From the NCBI RefSeq assembly GCF_001465545.3, contig NZ_CP013480.3, positions 1,674,001 through 1,738,000 of the forward strand: a stretch of DNA of 64,000 nt, given 5' to 3'. Shown here piece by piece: positions 12,008 to 22,503 of this stretch. The stretch is from Pandoraea norimbergensis (GTDB taxonomy: Bacteria; Pseudomonadota; Gammaproteobacteria; Burkholderiales; Burkholderiaceae). Below the pieces are notes generated by a model that searched no databases, had not been told where the DNA came from, and worked only from the letters and a program-made list of their open reading frames with translations. Both the position numbers and the translations under genes were made by a program. The first letter of the stretch is position 1. Each line of letters begins with the position of its first letter.

Positions 12008-12658
12008 ATGGCAAAAAACCGTTTCAGCCACGCCTGGCTGCACGATCACATCAACGATCCCTACGTCAAAATGGCGCAGCGAGAGGGCTATCGGGCCCGC
12101 GCAGCGTACAAGCTCAAGGAAATCGATGAACAGGACCGGCTGATCAAGCCGGGCCACGTGATTGTCGACCTTGGCGCAACTCCTGGCAGCTGGAGTCAGT
12201 ACGCCCGCAACAAGCTCGCAGCAGGTAAGCGGGCCGACGGCGGCATCGACGGCACGATCGTCGCGCTGGACATTCTCCCGATGGATCCGATTGCCGATGT
12301 GACCTTCCTGCAAGGCGACTTCCGCGAGGACAGCGTGCTCGAACAGCTCGAAGAAATCGTCGGAGGCCGGAAAGTGGACCTTGTACTTTCCGACATGGCC
12401 CCCAATTTGTCAGGTGTCGCGGTGGCAGATGCGGCGCGGATCGAGCATCTTTGCGATCTGGCGCTGGATTTCTCTCAACGGCACTTGAAACCGGAAGGGG
12501 CGTTACTGGTCAAATGTTTCCACGGCAGCGGCTATAGCCAGATTGTCGAAAAATTCAAACGCCAGTTCAAAACCGTGGCGCCGCGCAAGCCCAAGGCGTC
12601 TCGCGACAAATCTTCCGAAACTTTCATTCTGGGTCGGGGTTTGAAAAATCCGGCTTGA
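12008..12658 (+). CDS. rlmE: 23S rRNA 2'-O-ribose U2552 methyltransferase (RrmJ/FtsJ)
   Basis: Methylates the 2'-OH of U2552 in the peptidyl-transferase A-loop of 23S rRNA, a late 50S assembly step. The 216 residues fit the family. Visible are the N-terminal [30 protein letters not shown] core with the first catalytic lysine, the SAM-binding [11 protein letters not shown], the [10 protein letters not shown] motif with the catalytic aspartate, and a C-terminal [12 protein letters not shown] lysine. It lies 120 bases before ftsH, the order seen in E. coli (rlmE-ftsH). Confidence 0.96.
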   Translation: MAKNRFSHAWLHDHINDPYVKMAQREGYRARAAYKLKEIDEQDRLIKPGHVIVDLGATPGSWSQYARNKLAAGKRADGGIDGTIVALDILPMDPIADVTFLQGDFREDSVLEQLEEIVGGRKVDLVLSDMAPNLSGVAVADAARIEHLCDLALDFSQRHLKPEGALLVKCFHGSGYSQIVEKFKRQFKTVAPRKPKASRDKSSETFILGRGLKNPA

Positions 12659-12777
12659 TGCCCGTCAAATCAGCGCTCTGGCGCTATGTTGGCGGTAGAG
12701 AATCACTATGGCGGTGCGCCTGCGAGTGGATTAGAATGAATTCCTGGCGCGAAGCGATTTCATGAAGGAGCAACGCT

Positions 12778-14652
12778 TTGAACAATAATATGTTTTCCAA
12801 AGCGGCGGTGTGGTTAGTCATCGCGCTGGTCTTGTTTACTGTTTTTAAACAGTTCGACAAGCCGCACGTCCAGGAGGGCGTGACGTACTCCCAGTTCATG
12901 GACGATGCCAAGAACGGCAAGATCAAGAACGTGATAGTGCAAGGGCGTAGCCTTCAGGTGACGCCGAGCGACGGCCAGAAATACACCATCGTGTCGCCGG
13001 GCGACATCTGGATGGTGGGCGATCTCATGAAGTACGGCGTGCAAGTCTCGGGTAAAGCCGACGACGAGCCGAACGTGCTCATGTCCGCACTGTATTACCT
13101 CGGACCAACGCTGCTGATCATCGGCTTCTGGTTCTTCATGATGCGGCAGATGCAGGGCGGCGGTAAGGGCGGTGCCTTCTCCTTCGGCAAATCCCGCGCG
13201 CGTCTCATCGATGAAAACGCCAATCCGGTCACATTTGCGGACGTCGCCGGTTGCGACGAAGCCAAATACGAAGTCGGCGAACTGGTCGACTTCCTGAAAG
13301 ATCCTCAGAAATTCCAGAAGTTGGGCGGCCGTATTCCGCGTGGCGTGCTGCTGGTTGGCCCGCCGGGGACCGGTAAGACGCTGCTCGCGCGCGCCATTGC
13401 TGGCGAAGCGAAGGTGCCGTTCTTCAGCATTTCCGGTTCGGACTTCGTTGAAATGTTCGTCGGCGTGGGCGCTGCCCGTGTTCGCGACATGTTCGAAAAC
13501 GCCAAGAAGCAGTCGCCGTGTATCGTGTTCATCGACGAAATCGACGCGGTCGGCCGTCATCGCGGCGCCGGCATGGGCGGCGGTAACGACGAACGCGAAC
13601 AGACGTTGAACCAGATGCTCGTCGAAATGGACGGCTTCGAAGCCAACTCGGGCGTCATCGTGATCGCCGCAACGAACCGTTCGGACGTGCTGGACAAGGC
13701 ATTGCTGCGTCCGGGCCGTTTCGACCGTCAGGTCTACGTCGGTCTGCCGGATATCCGCGGCCGTGAGCAGATCCTGAAGGTGCACCTGCGCAAGGTGCCG
13801 ATTTCGAACGACGTCGACGCGTCGGTGATCGCACGTGGCACGCCGGGTATGTCGGGTGCCGATCTGGCGAACCTCGTGAACGAAGCGGCATTGTTTGCCG
13901 CGCGCCGTAACAAGCGCATCGTCGAGATGCTCGATTTTGAAGACGCGAAGGACAAGATTTTCATGGGGCCGGAGCGCAAGTCGGCTGTCATGCGCGACGA
14001 AGAGCGCAAGGCGACCGCTTACCACGAGTCGGGCCACGCAGTGGTGGCCATGTCGCTGCCGGGCGCTGACCCGGTGCACAAGGTGACGATCATTCCGCGC
14101 GGCTGGGCGCTGGGCGTGACGATGCAGTTGCCGGAGCACGATAAGTACTCGGAGTATCGCGACACGATGCTCGTGCAGATCGCCATGCTGTTCGGCGGCC
14201 GTGCAGCAGAAGAAGTGTTCCTGAATAAGATGTCGACGGGCGCTTCGAACGACTTTGAGCGCGCCACTAAGCTGGCTCGCGACATGGTGACCCGTTACGG
14301 TATGTCTGACGCCCTGGGCCCGATGGTCTACGTCGATACCGAGCAGGACTCGATGTTTGGCCGGATGTCGGCCAAGTCGGTGTCGGAAGCCACGCAGCAA
14401 AAGGTCGACGCGGAAGTTCGCCGCATTCTGGACGAACAATACGCACTGGCCCGCAAGCTGCTGGAAGACAACCGCGACAAGGTCGAAACGATGACCCAAG
14501 CCTTGATGGACTGGGAAACGATCGACGCCGAACAGGTCAAGGACATCATGGAAGGGCGCCCGCCGCGTCCCCCGAAGAATGGTCCGTCGAGCGGTGGCGC
14601 ATCGGGTGGCAATCCGCCGCTCAAGCCAAGCAACACGCCGGCAACCGTCTAA
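12778..14652 (+). CDS. ftsH: ATP-dependent zinc metalloprotease FtsH
   Basis: Membrane-anchored AAA+ protease that degrades misfolded membrane proteins and short-lived regulators. It has two N-terminal transmembrane segments (about 8-24 and 100-120), a AAA domain with Walker A GPPGTGKT near residue 195 and Walker [12 protein letters not shown], the second region of homology around [16 protein letters not shown], and zinc motif HESGH at 416-420. The start is TTG, selected because AAGGAG lies seven bases upstream and [12 protein letters not shown] is the conserved N-terminus. The 624-residue length is normal. The low-complexity C-terminus is rich in Pro, Gly and Ser. A strong terminator follows. 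Confidence 0.97.
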   Translation: MNNNMFSKAAVWLVIALVLFTVFKQFDKPHVQEGVTYSQFMDDAKNGKIKNVIVQGRSLQVTPSDGQKYTIVSPGDIWMVGDLMKYGVQVSGKADDEPNVLMSALYYLGPTLLIIGFWFFMMRQMQGGGKGGAFSFGKSRARLIDENANPVTFADVAGCDEAKYEVGELVDFLKDPQKFQKLGGRIPRGVLLVGPPGTGKTLLARAIAGEAKVPFFSISGSDFVEMFVGVGAARVRDMFENAKKQSPCIVFIDEIDAVGRHRGAGMGGGNDEREQTLNQMLVEMDGFEANSGVIVIAATNRSDVLDKALLRPGRFDRQVYVGLPDIRGREQILKVHLRKVPISNDVDASVIARGTPGMSGADLANLVNEAALFAARRNKRIVEMLDFEDAKDKIFMGPERKSAVMRDEERKATAYHESGHAVVAMSLPGADPVHKVTIIPRGWALGVTMQLPEHDKYSEYRDTMLVQIAMLFGGRAAEEVFLNKMSTGASNDFERATKLARDMVTRYGMSDALGPMVYVDTEQDSMFGRMSAKSVSEATQQKVDAEVRRILDEQYALARKLLEDNRDKVETMTQALMDWETIDAEQVKDIMEGRPPRPPKNGPSSGGASGGNPPLKPSNTPATV

Positions 14653-14703
14653 GACAGACGCCGTTCGGTGAGTTGACCGATAGCAGTTCAGGAAGTATCC
14701 AGT

Positions 14704-14733
14704 AAAAAGGCCGGCAAATTGCCGGCCTTTTTG
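14704..14733 (+). terminator. Rho-independent terminator of ftsH
   Basis: AAAAAGGCCGGCAA and TTGCCGGCCTTTTT form a near-perfect stem ending in a T-run, 50 bases after the ftsH stop. folP therefore probably uses its own promoter in 14734-14906. Confidence 0.9.
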
Positions 14734-14906
14734 CTTTGGCACCCGTGACTATCGGCCGATGAAGCGTTCGGTGAAGCGTCCGATGAAGGGATGTCAGGAA
14801 TTCTGAAATTCCGTGTTACCGAGTGTTTCCGTGGTCGATACACGAAGTGAATCCGGTAACATTACGGCCATATACGATAAGGTCCTACCGAGCCACGAGT
14901 TTTCGA

Positions 14907-15830
14907 ATGTCCACCGAGCCGCTGCCATCCTCCGTTCCCCCGACCGACGACATGACGTTTGCCGTCGCTGGTGACACTACTCCGCCCGCAAAGCCCGACA
15001 CGCTGGCCCTAGGGCCGCGTTTTCGACTCGACGCGCGGCGTGTGCACGTCATGGGCATTCTCAATGTCACGCCTGACTCGTTCTCCGACGGCGGCAAGTT
15101 TGCTGCCCGTGACGCGGCGTTGCGTCATGCCGAACGACTGATTGCCGACGGTGTGGACATCCTCGACATCGGTGGAGAATCCACACGCCCGGGCGCCGAG
15201 GCGTTGCCGGAAGCCGCCGAACTCGAGCGCGTCGTCCCGCTTGTGGAGGCCCTGCGTGACTGCGGCGTGCCGCTCTCCGTCGACACGTACAAGCCCGGTG
15301 TGATGCGTGCGGTTCTGGCCGCAGGCGCCGATATGATCAACGATATCTGGGGCTTTCAGCAGCCGGGCGCCGTGGACGCCGTGCGCGATAGCGAAGCAGC
15401 GCTGTGCATCATGCACATGCTGCACGACCCGAAAACCATGCAGGACGCGCCGATCTACACCGATGTCGTGACCGAAGTGGCGGCGTTTCTCGATGGTCGC
15501 GTCGACGCGATGATGTCCGCAGGTGTTGCGCCGGAACGTCTCTATCTCGATCCGGGATTCGGATTTGGCAAGAATCTTGCGCATAATCTCGCTTTGCTCA
15601 AGCACCTGCGCGTGCTCTCGCGCGATGGTTTGCCCCTGCTGGTCGGTATGTCGCGCAAGCGCATGCTGGGTGAGATCACCGGCAGGCAGACGCCGATGGA
15701 GCGTCAGGTGGCGAGTGTGGCCGCGGCAATGTGCGCAGCGGATCGTGGCGCCGCGGTCGTGCGTGTTCACGATGTGGCGGAAACGGTCGACGCCCTCAAG
15801 GTGTGGCAAGCCGTACGCGACGCCGAGTAA
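14907..15830 (+). CDS. folP: Dihydropteroate synthase
   Basis: Condenses p-aminobenzoate with 6-hydroxymethyl-dihydropterin diphosphate in folate synthesis; target of sulfonamides. Motifs run in order: MGILNVTPDSFSDGGKF (about 50), DIGGESTRPGAE (about 90), DPGFGFGKNLAHNLALLKHL (about 215) and VGMSRKRMLGEITG (about 245). ATG 14907 (MSTEPLPSS) is chosen over an upstream GTG at 14823 because the extra 28 residues are not family-like, though the chosen start has no strong ribosome-binding site. From it the protein has 307 residues, including about 40 extra residues before the TIM-barrel. It precedes glmM, as in E. coli. Confidence 0.95.
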   Translation: MSTEPLPSSVPPTDDMTFAVAGDTTPPAKPDTLALGPRFRLDARRVHVMGILNVTPDSFSDGGKFAARDAALRHAERLIADGVDILDIGGESTRPGAEALPEAAELERVVPLVEALRDCGVPLSVDTYKPGVMRAVLAAGADMINDIWGFQQPGAVDAVRDSEAALCIMHMLHDPKTMQDAPIYTDVVTEVAAFLDGRVDAMMSAGVAPERLYLDPGFGFGKNLAHNLALLKHLRVLSRDGLPLLVGMSRKRMLGEITGRQTPMERQVASVAAAMCAADRGAAVVRVHDVAETVDALKVWQAVRDAE

Positions 15831-15876
15831 GATCGCGGACCTGCTGGCGAGTTGCCAGCGAGGCCGAATGTGGCCG

Positions 15877-15905
15877 GCAGGGGGCAAGGGGCAGGGGGCA
15901 AGGGG
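15877..15905 (+). repeat. 14-bp direct repeat forming a G-quadruplex-like track
   Basis: GCAGGGGGCAAGGG occurs twice head to tail (15877-15890 and 15891-15904). Together they give four G-runs (15880-15884, 15888-15891, 15894-15898, 15102+800=15902-15905) separated by CAA, CA and CAA. This fits the canonical quadruplex pattern with short loops. It lies 147 bases upstream of the glmM start on the coding strand. Confidence 0.6.
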
Positions 15906-16051
15906 ACGTGACTGGGACGTCTCTGGTCAAAAATGTCAGCTAGCGCAAACCTCGCCCGGCTAAGAAAATCGTTCACAACGAAAGCAATGGGAAAGAAGCG
16001 CGCGACAGGACCTTTCACGGTCATGACGCGCCAACAGGGAATGAAGCAACG

Positions 16052-17395
16052 ATGAAACGACGCTATTTTGGCACCGACGGGATTCGCGGCACGGTGGGCG
16101 AGGGGCCCATTACGCCGGAGTTCGTGCTTCGATTGGGATATGCCGCGGGCCGCGTGCTGGCCGGCAACCAGTTACTGGGCCGCCCCACTGTGCTGATCGG
16201 CAAGGACACGCGTGTTTCGGGCTATATGCTGGAAGCCGCGCTCGAAGCGGGCTTTGCTGCCGCGGGTGTCGACACGATGATGGCCGGTCCGATGCCAACG
16301 CCGGCCGTGGCTTACCTGACGCGTGCGCTGCGTCTGGCGGCCGGCGTGGTGATCAGTGCTTCGCACAATCCGTATCACGACAACGGCATCAAGTTCTTCT
16401 CGGCCAACGGCAACAAGCTGCCGGACGAGACCGAACTGCAAATCGAGGCCGAGCTCGACAACCCGATGAGCTGTGTGCGCTCCGAGCAGTTGGGCAAGGC
16501 TCGCCGTCTGGACGACGCCGCCGGACGCTACATCGAATTCTGCAAGAGCACGTTCCCGAACGAGTTCGACTTGCGTGGCGTGAAGATCGTGGTCGATTGC
16601 GCGAACGGGGCGGCCTATCACATCGCGCCGCACGTGTTCCATGAACTGGGCGCGGAAGTCATTGCCATCGGCAATCAGCCGAATGGCTTCAACATCAATG
16701 AAGACTGCGGTGCGACCTCGCCCGACGCCCTCATGCGTGCCGTGCGCGCCAACCACGCCGACATCGGTGTGGCGCTGGACGGCGACGCAGACCGCGTGCA
16801 GATCGTCGACGGCGCGGGCCGGCTGTATAACGGCGACGAATTGCTCTATCTGCTGGTCAAGGACCGTCTGGAACACGGCAGTGTCCCGGGTGCCGTCGGC
16901 ACGTTGATGACCAACATGGCCGTGGAAGTGGCACTCAAGGGCCTTGGCGTGCCGTTTGTGCGGGCCAAGGTCGGCGATCGCTACGTGCTGGAGCAGCTCT
17001 ACAAGCACGGCTGGCAGATCGGTGCCGAAGGTTCGGGCCACATTCTTTGTCTCGACAAGCACACGACCGGCGACGGCATCGTCTCGGCATTGCAAGTCCT
17101 CGCCGCCGTTCGCCGCGCCGATAACAAGCCGCTGGCAAAGCTGCTTGAAGGGGTGCGCCTGTTCCCGCAGCACATGATCAACGTGCGCACGCCGGTCGGT
17201 TACGACTGGCTGGCCGATACGCGTCTGGCCGCCGAGCGCGATGCCATCGAGGCAAAGCTGGGCGATTCGGGCCGCGTATTGATTCGTGCATCGGGCACCG
17301 AGCCGGTGTTGCGCGTCATGGTCGAAGCCCGCGACGAGTCGCAAGCGACGGCGTTCGCTCAGCAACTGGCCGACATTGTGAAGTCGGCGACCTAA
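16052..17395 (+). CDS. glmM: Phosphoglucosamine mutase
   Basis: Interconverts glucosamine-6-phosphate and glucosamine-1-phosphate for UDP-GlcNAc, hence peptidoglycan and LPS. All four alpha-D-phosphohexomutase domains are present in 447 residues: FGTDGIRG at the N-terminus, the active-site serine S104 in [14 protein letters not shown], metal loop DGDADR at about 245, and the sugar-phosphate loop [15 protein letters not shown] near 415. It follows folP by 221 bases with a G-rich spacer. Downstream is the long regulatory region of pstS. Confidence 0.97.
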   Translation: MKRRYFGTDGIRGTVGEGPITPEFVLRLGYAAGRVLAGNQLLGRPTVLIGKDTRVSGYMLEAALEAGFAAAGVDTMMAGPMPTPAVAYLTRALRLAAGVVISASHNPYHDNGIKFFSANGNKLPDETELQIEAELDNPMSCVRSEQLGKARRLDDAAGRYIEFCKSTFPNEFDLRGVKIVVDCANGAAYHIAPHVFHELGAEVIAIGNQPNGFNINEDCGATSPDALMRAVRANHADIGVALDGDADRVQIVDGAGRLYNGDELLYLLVKDRLEHGSVPGAVGTLMTNMAVEVALKGLGVPFVRAKVGDRYVLEQLYKHGWQIGAEGSGHILCLDKHTTGDGIVSALQVLAAVRRADNKPLAKLLEGVRLFPQHMINVRTPVGYDWLADTRLAAERDAIEAKLGDSGRVLIRASGTEPVLRVMVEARDESQATAFAQQLADIVKSAT

Positions 17396-17542
17396 GTCCG
17401 CCGCCCAACGGGCTCGCCGTTCCTGAAATCAGCGTTACCGTCACTGCCGTCGGGGCCAATTTATCCGCACCGACGGCAGCAGCGCAAACATTCCCATGTT
17501 GGGATGCCATGCCTGTTGCATCCCTCCCACTCTCTCCCCCCA

Positions 17543-17560
17543 CTGTCACATTTGTGACAG
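17543..17560. promoter_or_regulatory. Perfect palindrome of PhoB-like half-sites
   Basis: CTGTCACATTTGTGACAG is an 8-bp perfect inverted repeat with a TT centre. Each arm contains the PhoB half-site TGTCA. It is about 300 bases upstream of pstS and may be a distal PhoB site or a site for another dimeric regulator. Confidence 0.45.
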
Positions 17561-17771
17561 CCTGCCGTCCGTCGTAAGACCAATTCCGACAGTGTCACGG
17601 TAATGACACATCCCCTCAAAGCCCCCGCCAAGCTGGATTCATCGTCATAGGAAAGCTCTGAAACCCGCGTCGATATTGGGTTTCACGAAAACGTCATCGA
17701 CGCTGCGCACTGTGTCGAATATGACAATCCCGGGGCGGTGAGATGACAGTCAGATGGTGAATATCCGGAAA

Positions 17772-17804
17772 TGACACATGATTGTCACATTCGGACTCTA
17801 TTCT
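17772..17804 (+). promoter_or_regulatory. Pho box and -10 element of pstS
   Basis: TGACACA (17772-17778) and TGTCACA (17783-17789) start 11 bases apart, the PhoB repeat period. TATTCT (17799-17804) begins exactly 10 bases after the TGTCAC core. That spacing is the one found in the E. coli pstS promoter, where the Pho box replaces the -35 hexamer. Transcription would start near 17811. Confidence 0.75.
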
Positions 17805-17845
17805 TCGAGCCATCCACACGCTGTACACACCACTCGGAGAAATCC

Positions 17846-18880
17846 ATGAAGCTGATGAAGACTGCGATTGCCGGCCTGGCTGGCGCACTGTTCGCCGCTG
17901 GCGCAATTGCGGGCGAGATTACCGGCGCCGGTAGCACGTTCGCGGCCCCTATCTACACGAAGTGGGCCGATTCGTACCAGAAGGCGACCTCGAACAAGGT
18001 CAACTATCAAGGTATCGGCTCCTCGGGCGGCATCAAGCAAATTCAAGCCAAGACCGTCGATTTCGCCGGTTCTGACGCCCCGCTGACGGACGAAGAGCTG
18101 GCCAAGCAAGGCCTGTTCCAGTTCCCGACGGTGGTTGGCGGCATCGTGCCGGTGATCAACGTTCCGGGCGTGAAGCCGGGCGAACTGGTGCTGTCGGGCG
18201 AACTGCTCGGCGACATCTACCTGGGCAAGATCAAGAAGTGGAACGATCCGGCCATCGCCAAGCTGAACCCGAAGGTCAAGCTGCCGGACACCGACATCGC
18301 CGTGGTTCGCCGCGCCGACGGTTCGGGCACGAGCTTCGTGTTCACGAACTACCTGTCGAAGGTCAACGCCGAATGGAAGAGCAAGGTTGGCGAAGGCACG
18401 ACGGTGAACTGGCCGACGGGTACGGGCGGTAAGGGTAACGACGGCGTCGCCGCCTTCGTGCAACGTCTGCCGGGCGCTATCGGCTACGTGGAATCGGCCT
18501 ACGCCAAGCAGAACAAGCTGACGTACACGGCCCTGACCAACGCCGCTGGCAAGGTTGTCGAGCCGAACGCCGAAACGTTCAAGACGGCTGCCGGTCACGC
18601 CGAATGGTCGAAGACGTTCTATCAGATCCTGACGAATGAGCCGGGCGAAAAGTCGTGGCCGATCGTGGCTGCCACGTTCGTGCTGCTGCACCAGAAGGCT
18701 GACGCCGGCAAGGAAGCGCAAAGCGCCGAAGTGCTGAAGTTCTTCGACTGGTCGTTCAAGAACGGCAACCAGACCGCGACGGAACTGGACTACATTCCGC
18801 TGCCGGAAGATGTCCTGAAGCAAATCCGCGCCGGCTGGAAGGCAAAGGTGGCCGATTCGGCCAACAAGGCTGGCATCTAA
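17846..18880 (+). CDS. pstS: Phosphate ABC transporter, periplasmic binding protein
   Basis: Captures inorganic phosphate in the periplasm for PstCAB. It has 344 residues with a Sec signal peptide ending about AIAGE ([20 protein letters not shown]). The phosphate-binding motifs follow: [37 protein letters not shown], and the [15 protein letters not shown] loop. The ATG at 17846 is preceded by GGAGA and gives a proper signal peptide; the frame stays open further upstream but without sense. The gene is first of a seven-gene phosphate operon and should be induced by phosphate limitation. Confidence 0.97.
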   Translation: MKLMKTAIAGLAGALFAAGAIAGEITGAGSTFAAPIYTKWADSYQKATSNKVNYQGIGSSGGIKQIQAKTVDFAGSDAPLTDEELAKQGLFQFPTVVGGIVPVINVPGVKPGELVLSGELLGDIYLGKIKKWNDPAIAKLNPKVKLPDTDIAVVRRADGSGTSFVFTNYLSKVNAEWKSKVGEGTTVNWPTGTGGKGNDGVAAFVQRLPGAIGYVESAYAKQNKLTYTALTNAAGKVVEPNAETFKTAAGHAEWSKTFYQILTNEPGEKSWPIVAATFVLLHQKADAGKEAQSAEVLKFFDWSFKNGNQTATELDYIPLPEDVLKQIRAGWKAKVADSANKAGI

Positions 18881-19017
18881 GACGCCTGCCCGGCACCGTG
18901 CCACGCTTTGCGGCGTAGCGCGGTGCTCCAGACCTGCTTTATCCGCGCCGCCCGCGCCGCCGCCTGATGGTTGATCCGGCAACGGCTGGCGGCGCGTCTC
19001 ACGAAAGAGACGACATC

Positions 19018-19998
19018 ATGGCAGAAGCCACCAGCCCCCTCGCAACGCCGGGCGCCGCTACGCAGCGGGCTCCGTCTTCCGCTGGCGACATCCTTTTCGC
19101 ACTGATCGCCCGCGCCGCCGCCGTTATCACGCTGCTCCTGCTGGGCGGGATCATCGTGTCGCTCATCGTGAGCGCACTGCCGTCCATCCAGAAGTTCGGC
19201 TTCGCGTTCCTGTGGACCAAAGAATGGGATCCTCCTGCGGATCAGTTCGGGGCCCTGGTGCCGATCTACGGCACGATCGTGACGTCGATCATCGCGCTTC
19301 TTATCGCTGTGCCGGTCAGCTTCGGCATTGCGCTGTTTCTCACTGAACTCTCGCCCGTATGGCTGCGTCGCCCGCTGGGCACCGCCATCGAGCTGCTGGC
19401 CGCCATTCCGAGCATCGTCTACGGGATGTGGGGTCTGCTGGTTTTCGCCCCGATCTTCAGCCAGTACTTCCAGAAGCCGCTGCAAGGCCTGCTTGGCAAC
19501 GTGCCCGTGATCGGCGCGCTGTTCCAGGGCCCGCCGCTGGGCATCGGTATTCTGCCGGCCGGCGTGATCCTCGCGATCATGATCATTCCGTACGTTGCCT
19601 CGGTCATGCGCGACGTGTTCGAAGTGACGCCCGTGCTGCTCAAAGAATCGGCCTACGGTATCGGCTGCACGACCTGGGAAGTGATGTGGCGTGTGGTGCT
19701 GCCGTTCACCAAGACGGGTGTCATCGGCGGCGTCATGCTCGGTCTGGGCCGCGCGCTCGGCGAGACCATGGCTGTCACGTTCGTGATCGGTAACACGAAC
19801 CTGCTCGACAACGTTTCGCTGTACTCGCCGGGGAACAGCATTACCTCGGCACTCGCCAACGAATTCGCCGAAGCCGGCCCCGGTCTGCATACCGCGGCCC
19901 TGATGGAACTCGGCCTGATTCTGTTCTTCATCACCTTTGTGGTGCTGGCGCTGTCCAAGCTCATGCTGCTGCGCCTCGAAAAGGGCGAAGGTAAATAA
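19018..19998 (+). CDS. pstC: Phosphate ABC transporter permease PstC
   Basis: Inner-membrane permease of 326 residues with six predicted transmembrane segments, e.g. [19 protein letters not shown] near 40-60. The conserved cytoplasmic EAA-like loop [32 protein letters not shown] contacts PstB. The N-terminal segment [29 protein letters not shown] is typical. ATG 19018 was preferred over the upstream GTG-type frame because GAAAGAGA precedes it. The last codon abuts pstA with no gap, so the permeases are co-translated. Confidence 0.96.
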   Translation: MAEATSPLATPGAATQRAPSSAGDILFALIARAAAVITLLLLGGIIVSLIVSALPSIQKFGFAFLWTKEWDPPADQFGALVPIYGTIVTSIIALLIAVPVSFGIALFLTELSPVWLRRPLGTAIELLAAIPSIVYGMWGLLVFAPIFSQYFQKPLQGLLGNVPVIGALFQGPPLGIGILPAGVILAIMIIPYVASVMRDVFEVTPVLLKESAYGIGCTTWEVMWRVVLPFTKTGVIGGVMLGLGRALGETMAVTFVIGNTNLLDNVSLYSPGNSITSALANEFAEAGPGLHTAALMELGLILFFITFVVLALSKLMLLRLEKGEGK

Positions 19999-20895
19999 AT
20001 GACCCAACAAGCGCTCGAATTGGAAACGCCCGACGTGAAGCCTACCGACGCCTTTACCCGCGTGCGGCTGCAAGCCTACCGCCGCCGCAAAAATGTCTTC
20101 GCGATCGCGATGTCGCTCGCGGCGATGGCCTTCGGCCTGCTCTGGCTGCTGTGGATTCTCTACACCACGCTCTCGCTGGGCATCGGCGGCCTGTCGCTGT
20201 CGCTGTTCACCGAAATGACGCCGCCGCCGAATACGGCAGGCGGGGGACTTGCCAACGCCATCGCCGGCAGCCTGATCATGGTCGGCGTGGCTACGCTGAT
20301 CGGCACGCCGCTGGGCATTCTCGCTGGCGTGTATCTGGCGGAATACGGCCAGAAGTCGTGGCTGGCAAGCATCACGCGCTTCATCAACGACATTCTCTTG
20401 TCGGCGCCGTCGATCGTGATCGGCTTGTTCGTCTACGCCCTGGTGGTTGCGCAGATGGGCCACTTCTCGGCATGGGCCGGCATCATCGCGCTGGCGCTGC
20501 TGCAAGTGCCGATCGTGATTCGCACGACCGAGAACATGCTCAAGCTGGTGCCGAATAACCTGCGCGAAGCGGCCTTCGCACTGGGTACGCCGAAGTGGCG
20601 CATTATCGTGAAGATCACGTTGAAGGCGTCGATGGCAGGTATCGTGACGGGCGTGTTGCTGGCCGTGGCGCGTATCGCCGGCGAGACGGCACCGCTGCTG
20701 TTCACGGCGCTCTCGAATCAGTTCTGGTCGCTGAACCTGAACCAGCCGATGGCCAACCTGCCGGTCACCATCTTCAAATTTGCCATGAGCCCGTTTGCGG
20801 AGTGGCAGGCGCTTGCCTGGGCAGGCGTGTTCATCATCACCCTTGGTGTGCTGTTCCTGAACATTCTGGCGCGCACGCTGTTCGCGAAGAAGTAA
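19999..20895 (+). CDS. pstA: Phosphate ABC transporter permease PstA
   Basis: Second permease subunit of the phosphate importer, 298 residues, with six hydrophobic segments. The N-terminal [26 protein letters not shown] is followed by the family-typical [26 protein letters not shown], and the coupling loop reads [32 protein letters not shown]. It starts immediately after the PstC stop and is followed 59 bases later by pstB. Confidence 0.96.
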   Translation: MTQQALELETPDVKPTDAFTRVRLQAYRRRKNVFAIAMSLAAMAFGLLWLLWILYTTLSLGIGGLSLSLFTEMTPPPNTAGGGLANAIAGSLIMVGVATLIGTPLGILAGVYLAEYGQKSWLASITRFINDILLSAPSIVIGLFVYALVVAQMGHFSAWAGIIALALLQVPIVIRTTENMLKLVPNNLREAAFALGTPKWRIIVKITLKASMAGIVTGVLLAVARIAGETAPLLFTALSNQFWSLNLNQPMANLPVTIFKFAMSPFAEWQALAWAGVFIITLGVLFLNILARTLFAKK

Positions 20896-20954
20896 CCGAA
20901 CGCGACAACAAACGACGCGACGACATAACGCATACCTGACGGCTGAGACAGACC

Positions 20955-21737
20955 ATGACGAATCCGACACAAGAAATCAAGCTGCCCTCGAAGATCGAAG
21001 TCAAGAACCTGAACTTCTTCTACGAGAAATACCACGCGCTCAAGAACATCAACCTGCGCATTCCCGACCGCAAGGTCACGGCCTTCATCGGCCCGTCGGG
21101 TTGCGGCAAGTCCACGCTGCTGCGCACGTTCAACAAGATGTACGCCCTGTATCCGGAGCAACGCGCCGAGGGCGAAATCAACATGGACGGCGAAAACCTG
21201 CTGACTTCGAAGCAGGACATCGCACTGCTGCGCGCCAAGGTCGGTATGGTGTTCCAGAAGCCGACCCCGTTCCCGATGTCGATTTACGACAACATCTCGT
21301 TCGGCGTGCGCCTGTTCGAGAAGCTCTCGCGCTCGGAAATGGATGATCGCGTGGAGTGGGCGCTGACCAAGGCGGCGCTGTGGAGCGAAGTGAAGGACAA
21401 GCTGCAACAGTCGGGCTACGGCCTGTCGGGCGGTCAGCAACAGCGTCTGTGCATTGCGCGCGGTATTGCGATTCGCCCGGAAGTGCTGCTGCTCGACGAG
21501 CCGTGCTCGGCGCTCGACCCGATTTCCACGGGCCGCATCGAAGAGCTGATTGCGGAACTCAAGGATGACTACACCGTGGTGATCGTCACGCACAACATGC
21601 AGCAGGCGGCACGTTGCTCGGATTACACGGCTTACATGTATCTGGGCGAACTGATCGAATTCGGCGAGACCGAGAAGATCTTCATCAAGCCGGACCGTAA
21701 AGAAACCGAAGACTACATCACCGGCCGTTTTGGTTGA
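20955..21737 (+). CDS. pstB: Phosphate ABC transporter ATPase PstB
   Basis: ATP-binding subunit driving phosphate import through PstCA. In 260 residues it shows Walker [10 protein letters not shown] near 46-54, a Q-loop in [19 protein letters not shown] signature [14 protein letters not shown], Walker [14 protein letters not shown] and the switch histidine in [11 protein letters not shown]. These are PstB hallmarks, including the [16 protein letters not shown] insertion. phoU begins 22 bases after its stop. Confidence 0.98.
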   Translation: MTNPTQEIKLPSKIEVKNLNFFYEKYHALKNINLRIPDRKVTAFIGPSGCGKSTLLRTFNKMYALYPEQRAEGEINMDGENLLTSKQDIALLRAKVGMVFQKPTPFPMSIYDNISFGVRLFEKLSRSEMDDRVEWALTKAALWSEVKDKLQQSGYGLSGGQQQRLCIARGIAIRPEVLLLDEPCSALDPISTGRIEELIAELKDDYTVVIVTHNMQQAARCSDYTAYMYLGELIEFGETEKIFIKPDRKETEDYITGRFG

Positions 21738-21759
21738 TCCCCACGAGGAAACCTGCGAC

Positions 21760-22467
21760 ATGAACGATAAACACCTTTCCAGCCAGTTCGATTCCGACCT
21801 GAATCAGGTTTGCTCGCGCGTCCTCGAGATGGGCGGCCTGGTCGAATCGCAGATCGTCACCGCCATGCAGGGCCTCATCGGGTTCGACCGTGCATTGGTC
21901 GACGAAGTGATCGCCAACGAGCACCGTCTCAACACGCTGGAAGTCGAGATCGACGAAGAGTGCAGCAAGATCATTGCGCGTCGCCAGCCGACCGCGCGCG
22001 ATCTGCGCCTGCTGCTCTCGATTTCGAAGACGATCACCAACCTCGAGCGCGCAGGCGACGAGGCTGAAAAGATTGCCAAGCGCACGCGTCACCTGCTTGA
22101 AGACGGTGCGGCACAGAGCGTGAATTTTGCCGAGATCAAGCTCTCGGGCGAAATGGCAGCGCAGTTGCTGCGTCGCACGCTGGACGCGTTTGCGCGTCTG
22201 GATATCGTGGCGGCGGCCGAAATCGTGCGCGACGACAAGGCCATCGACAATGAATTCCGTGGCTTCGTGCGAAAATTGGTCACGTACATGATGGAAGACC
22301 CGCGCACCATCTCGGCTGGCCTGGATTTCCTGTTCATCGCCAAGGCCATCGAGCGTATCGGCGACCACGCGAAGAACATCGCCGAATTCATCATTTACAT
22401 CGTCAAGGGCACCGACGTCCGGCACATTTCGCGCGAAGATTTGCAGCGCAAAGTGCAAGGCGAATAA
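21760..22467 (+). CDS. phoU: Phosphate signalling protein PhoU
   Basis: Cytosolic regulator linking PstSCAB to PhoR and restraining phosphate uptake. The 235 residues form two three-helix PhoU repeats, each with an acidic metal-binding patch: EVEIDEECSKIIARRQPTARDLR in the first, and FRGFVRKLVTYMMEDPRTI plus AKAIERIGDHAKNIAEFIIY in the second. The ATG follows GAGGAA. Loss of PhoU normally leaves the Pho regulon on. Confidence 0.97.
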   Translation: MNDKHLSSQFDSDLNQVCSRVLEMGGLVESQIVTAMQGLIGFDRALVDEVIANEHRLNTLEVEIDEECSKIIARRQPTARDLRLLLSISKTITNLERAGDEAEKIAKRTRHLLEDGAAQSVNFAEIKLSGEMAAQLLRRTLDAFARLDIVAAAEIVRDDKAIDNEFRGFVRKLVTYMMEDPRTISAGLDFLFIAKAIERIGDHAKNIAEFIIYIVKGTDVRHISREDLQRKVQGE

Positions 22468-22503
22468 CAAGCTCGACATTACTGAAGGTTTGAGAGGCAA
22501 CCG

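Larger units (their letters stand above)
17396..17845. other. pstS control region with repeated TGTCA/TGACA half-sites
   Basis: No gene is seen. The 450-base spacer contains TGTCA/TGACA half-sites in several pairs. Two are TGTCA-N6-TGACA dyads with starts exactly 11 bases apart (17544/17555 and 17593/17604). One is a degenerate pair ending in TGACA at 17722. The last, at 17772/17783, is placed like a classical Pho box. A lone TGACA is at 17744. Confidence 0.7.

Noticed and set aside
18877..20970. A 697-residue minus-strand frame opposite pstC and pstA
   Set aside because: Composition (His, Arg, Gln, Glu rich) and exact opposition to two certain permease genes mark it as an antisense artefact.
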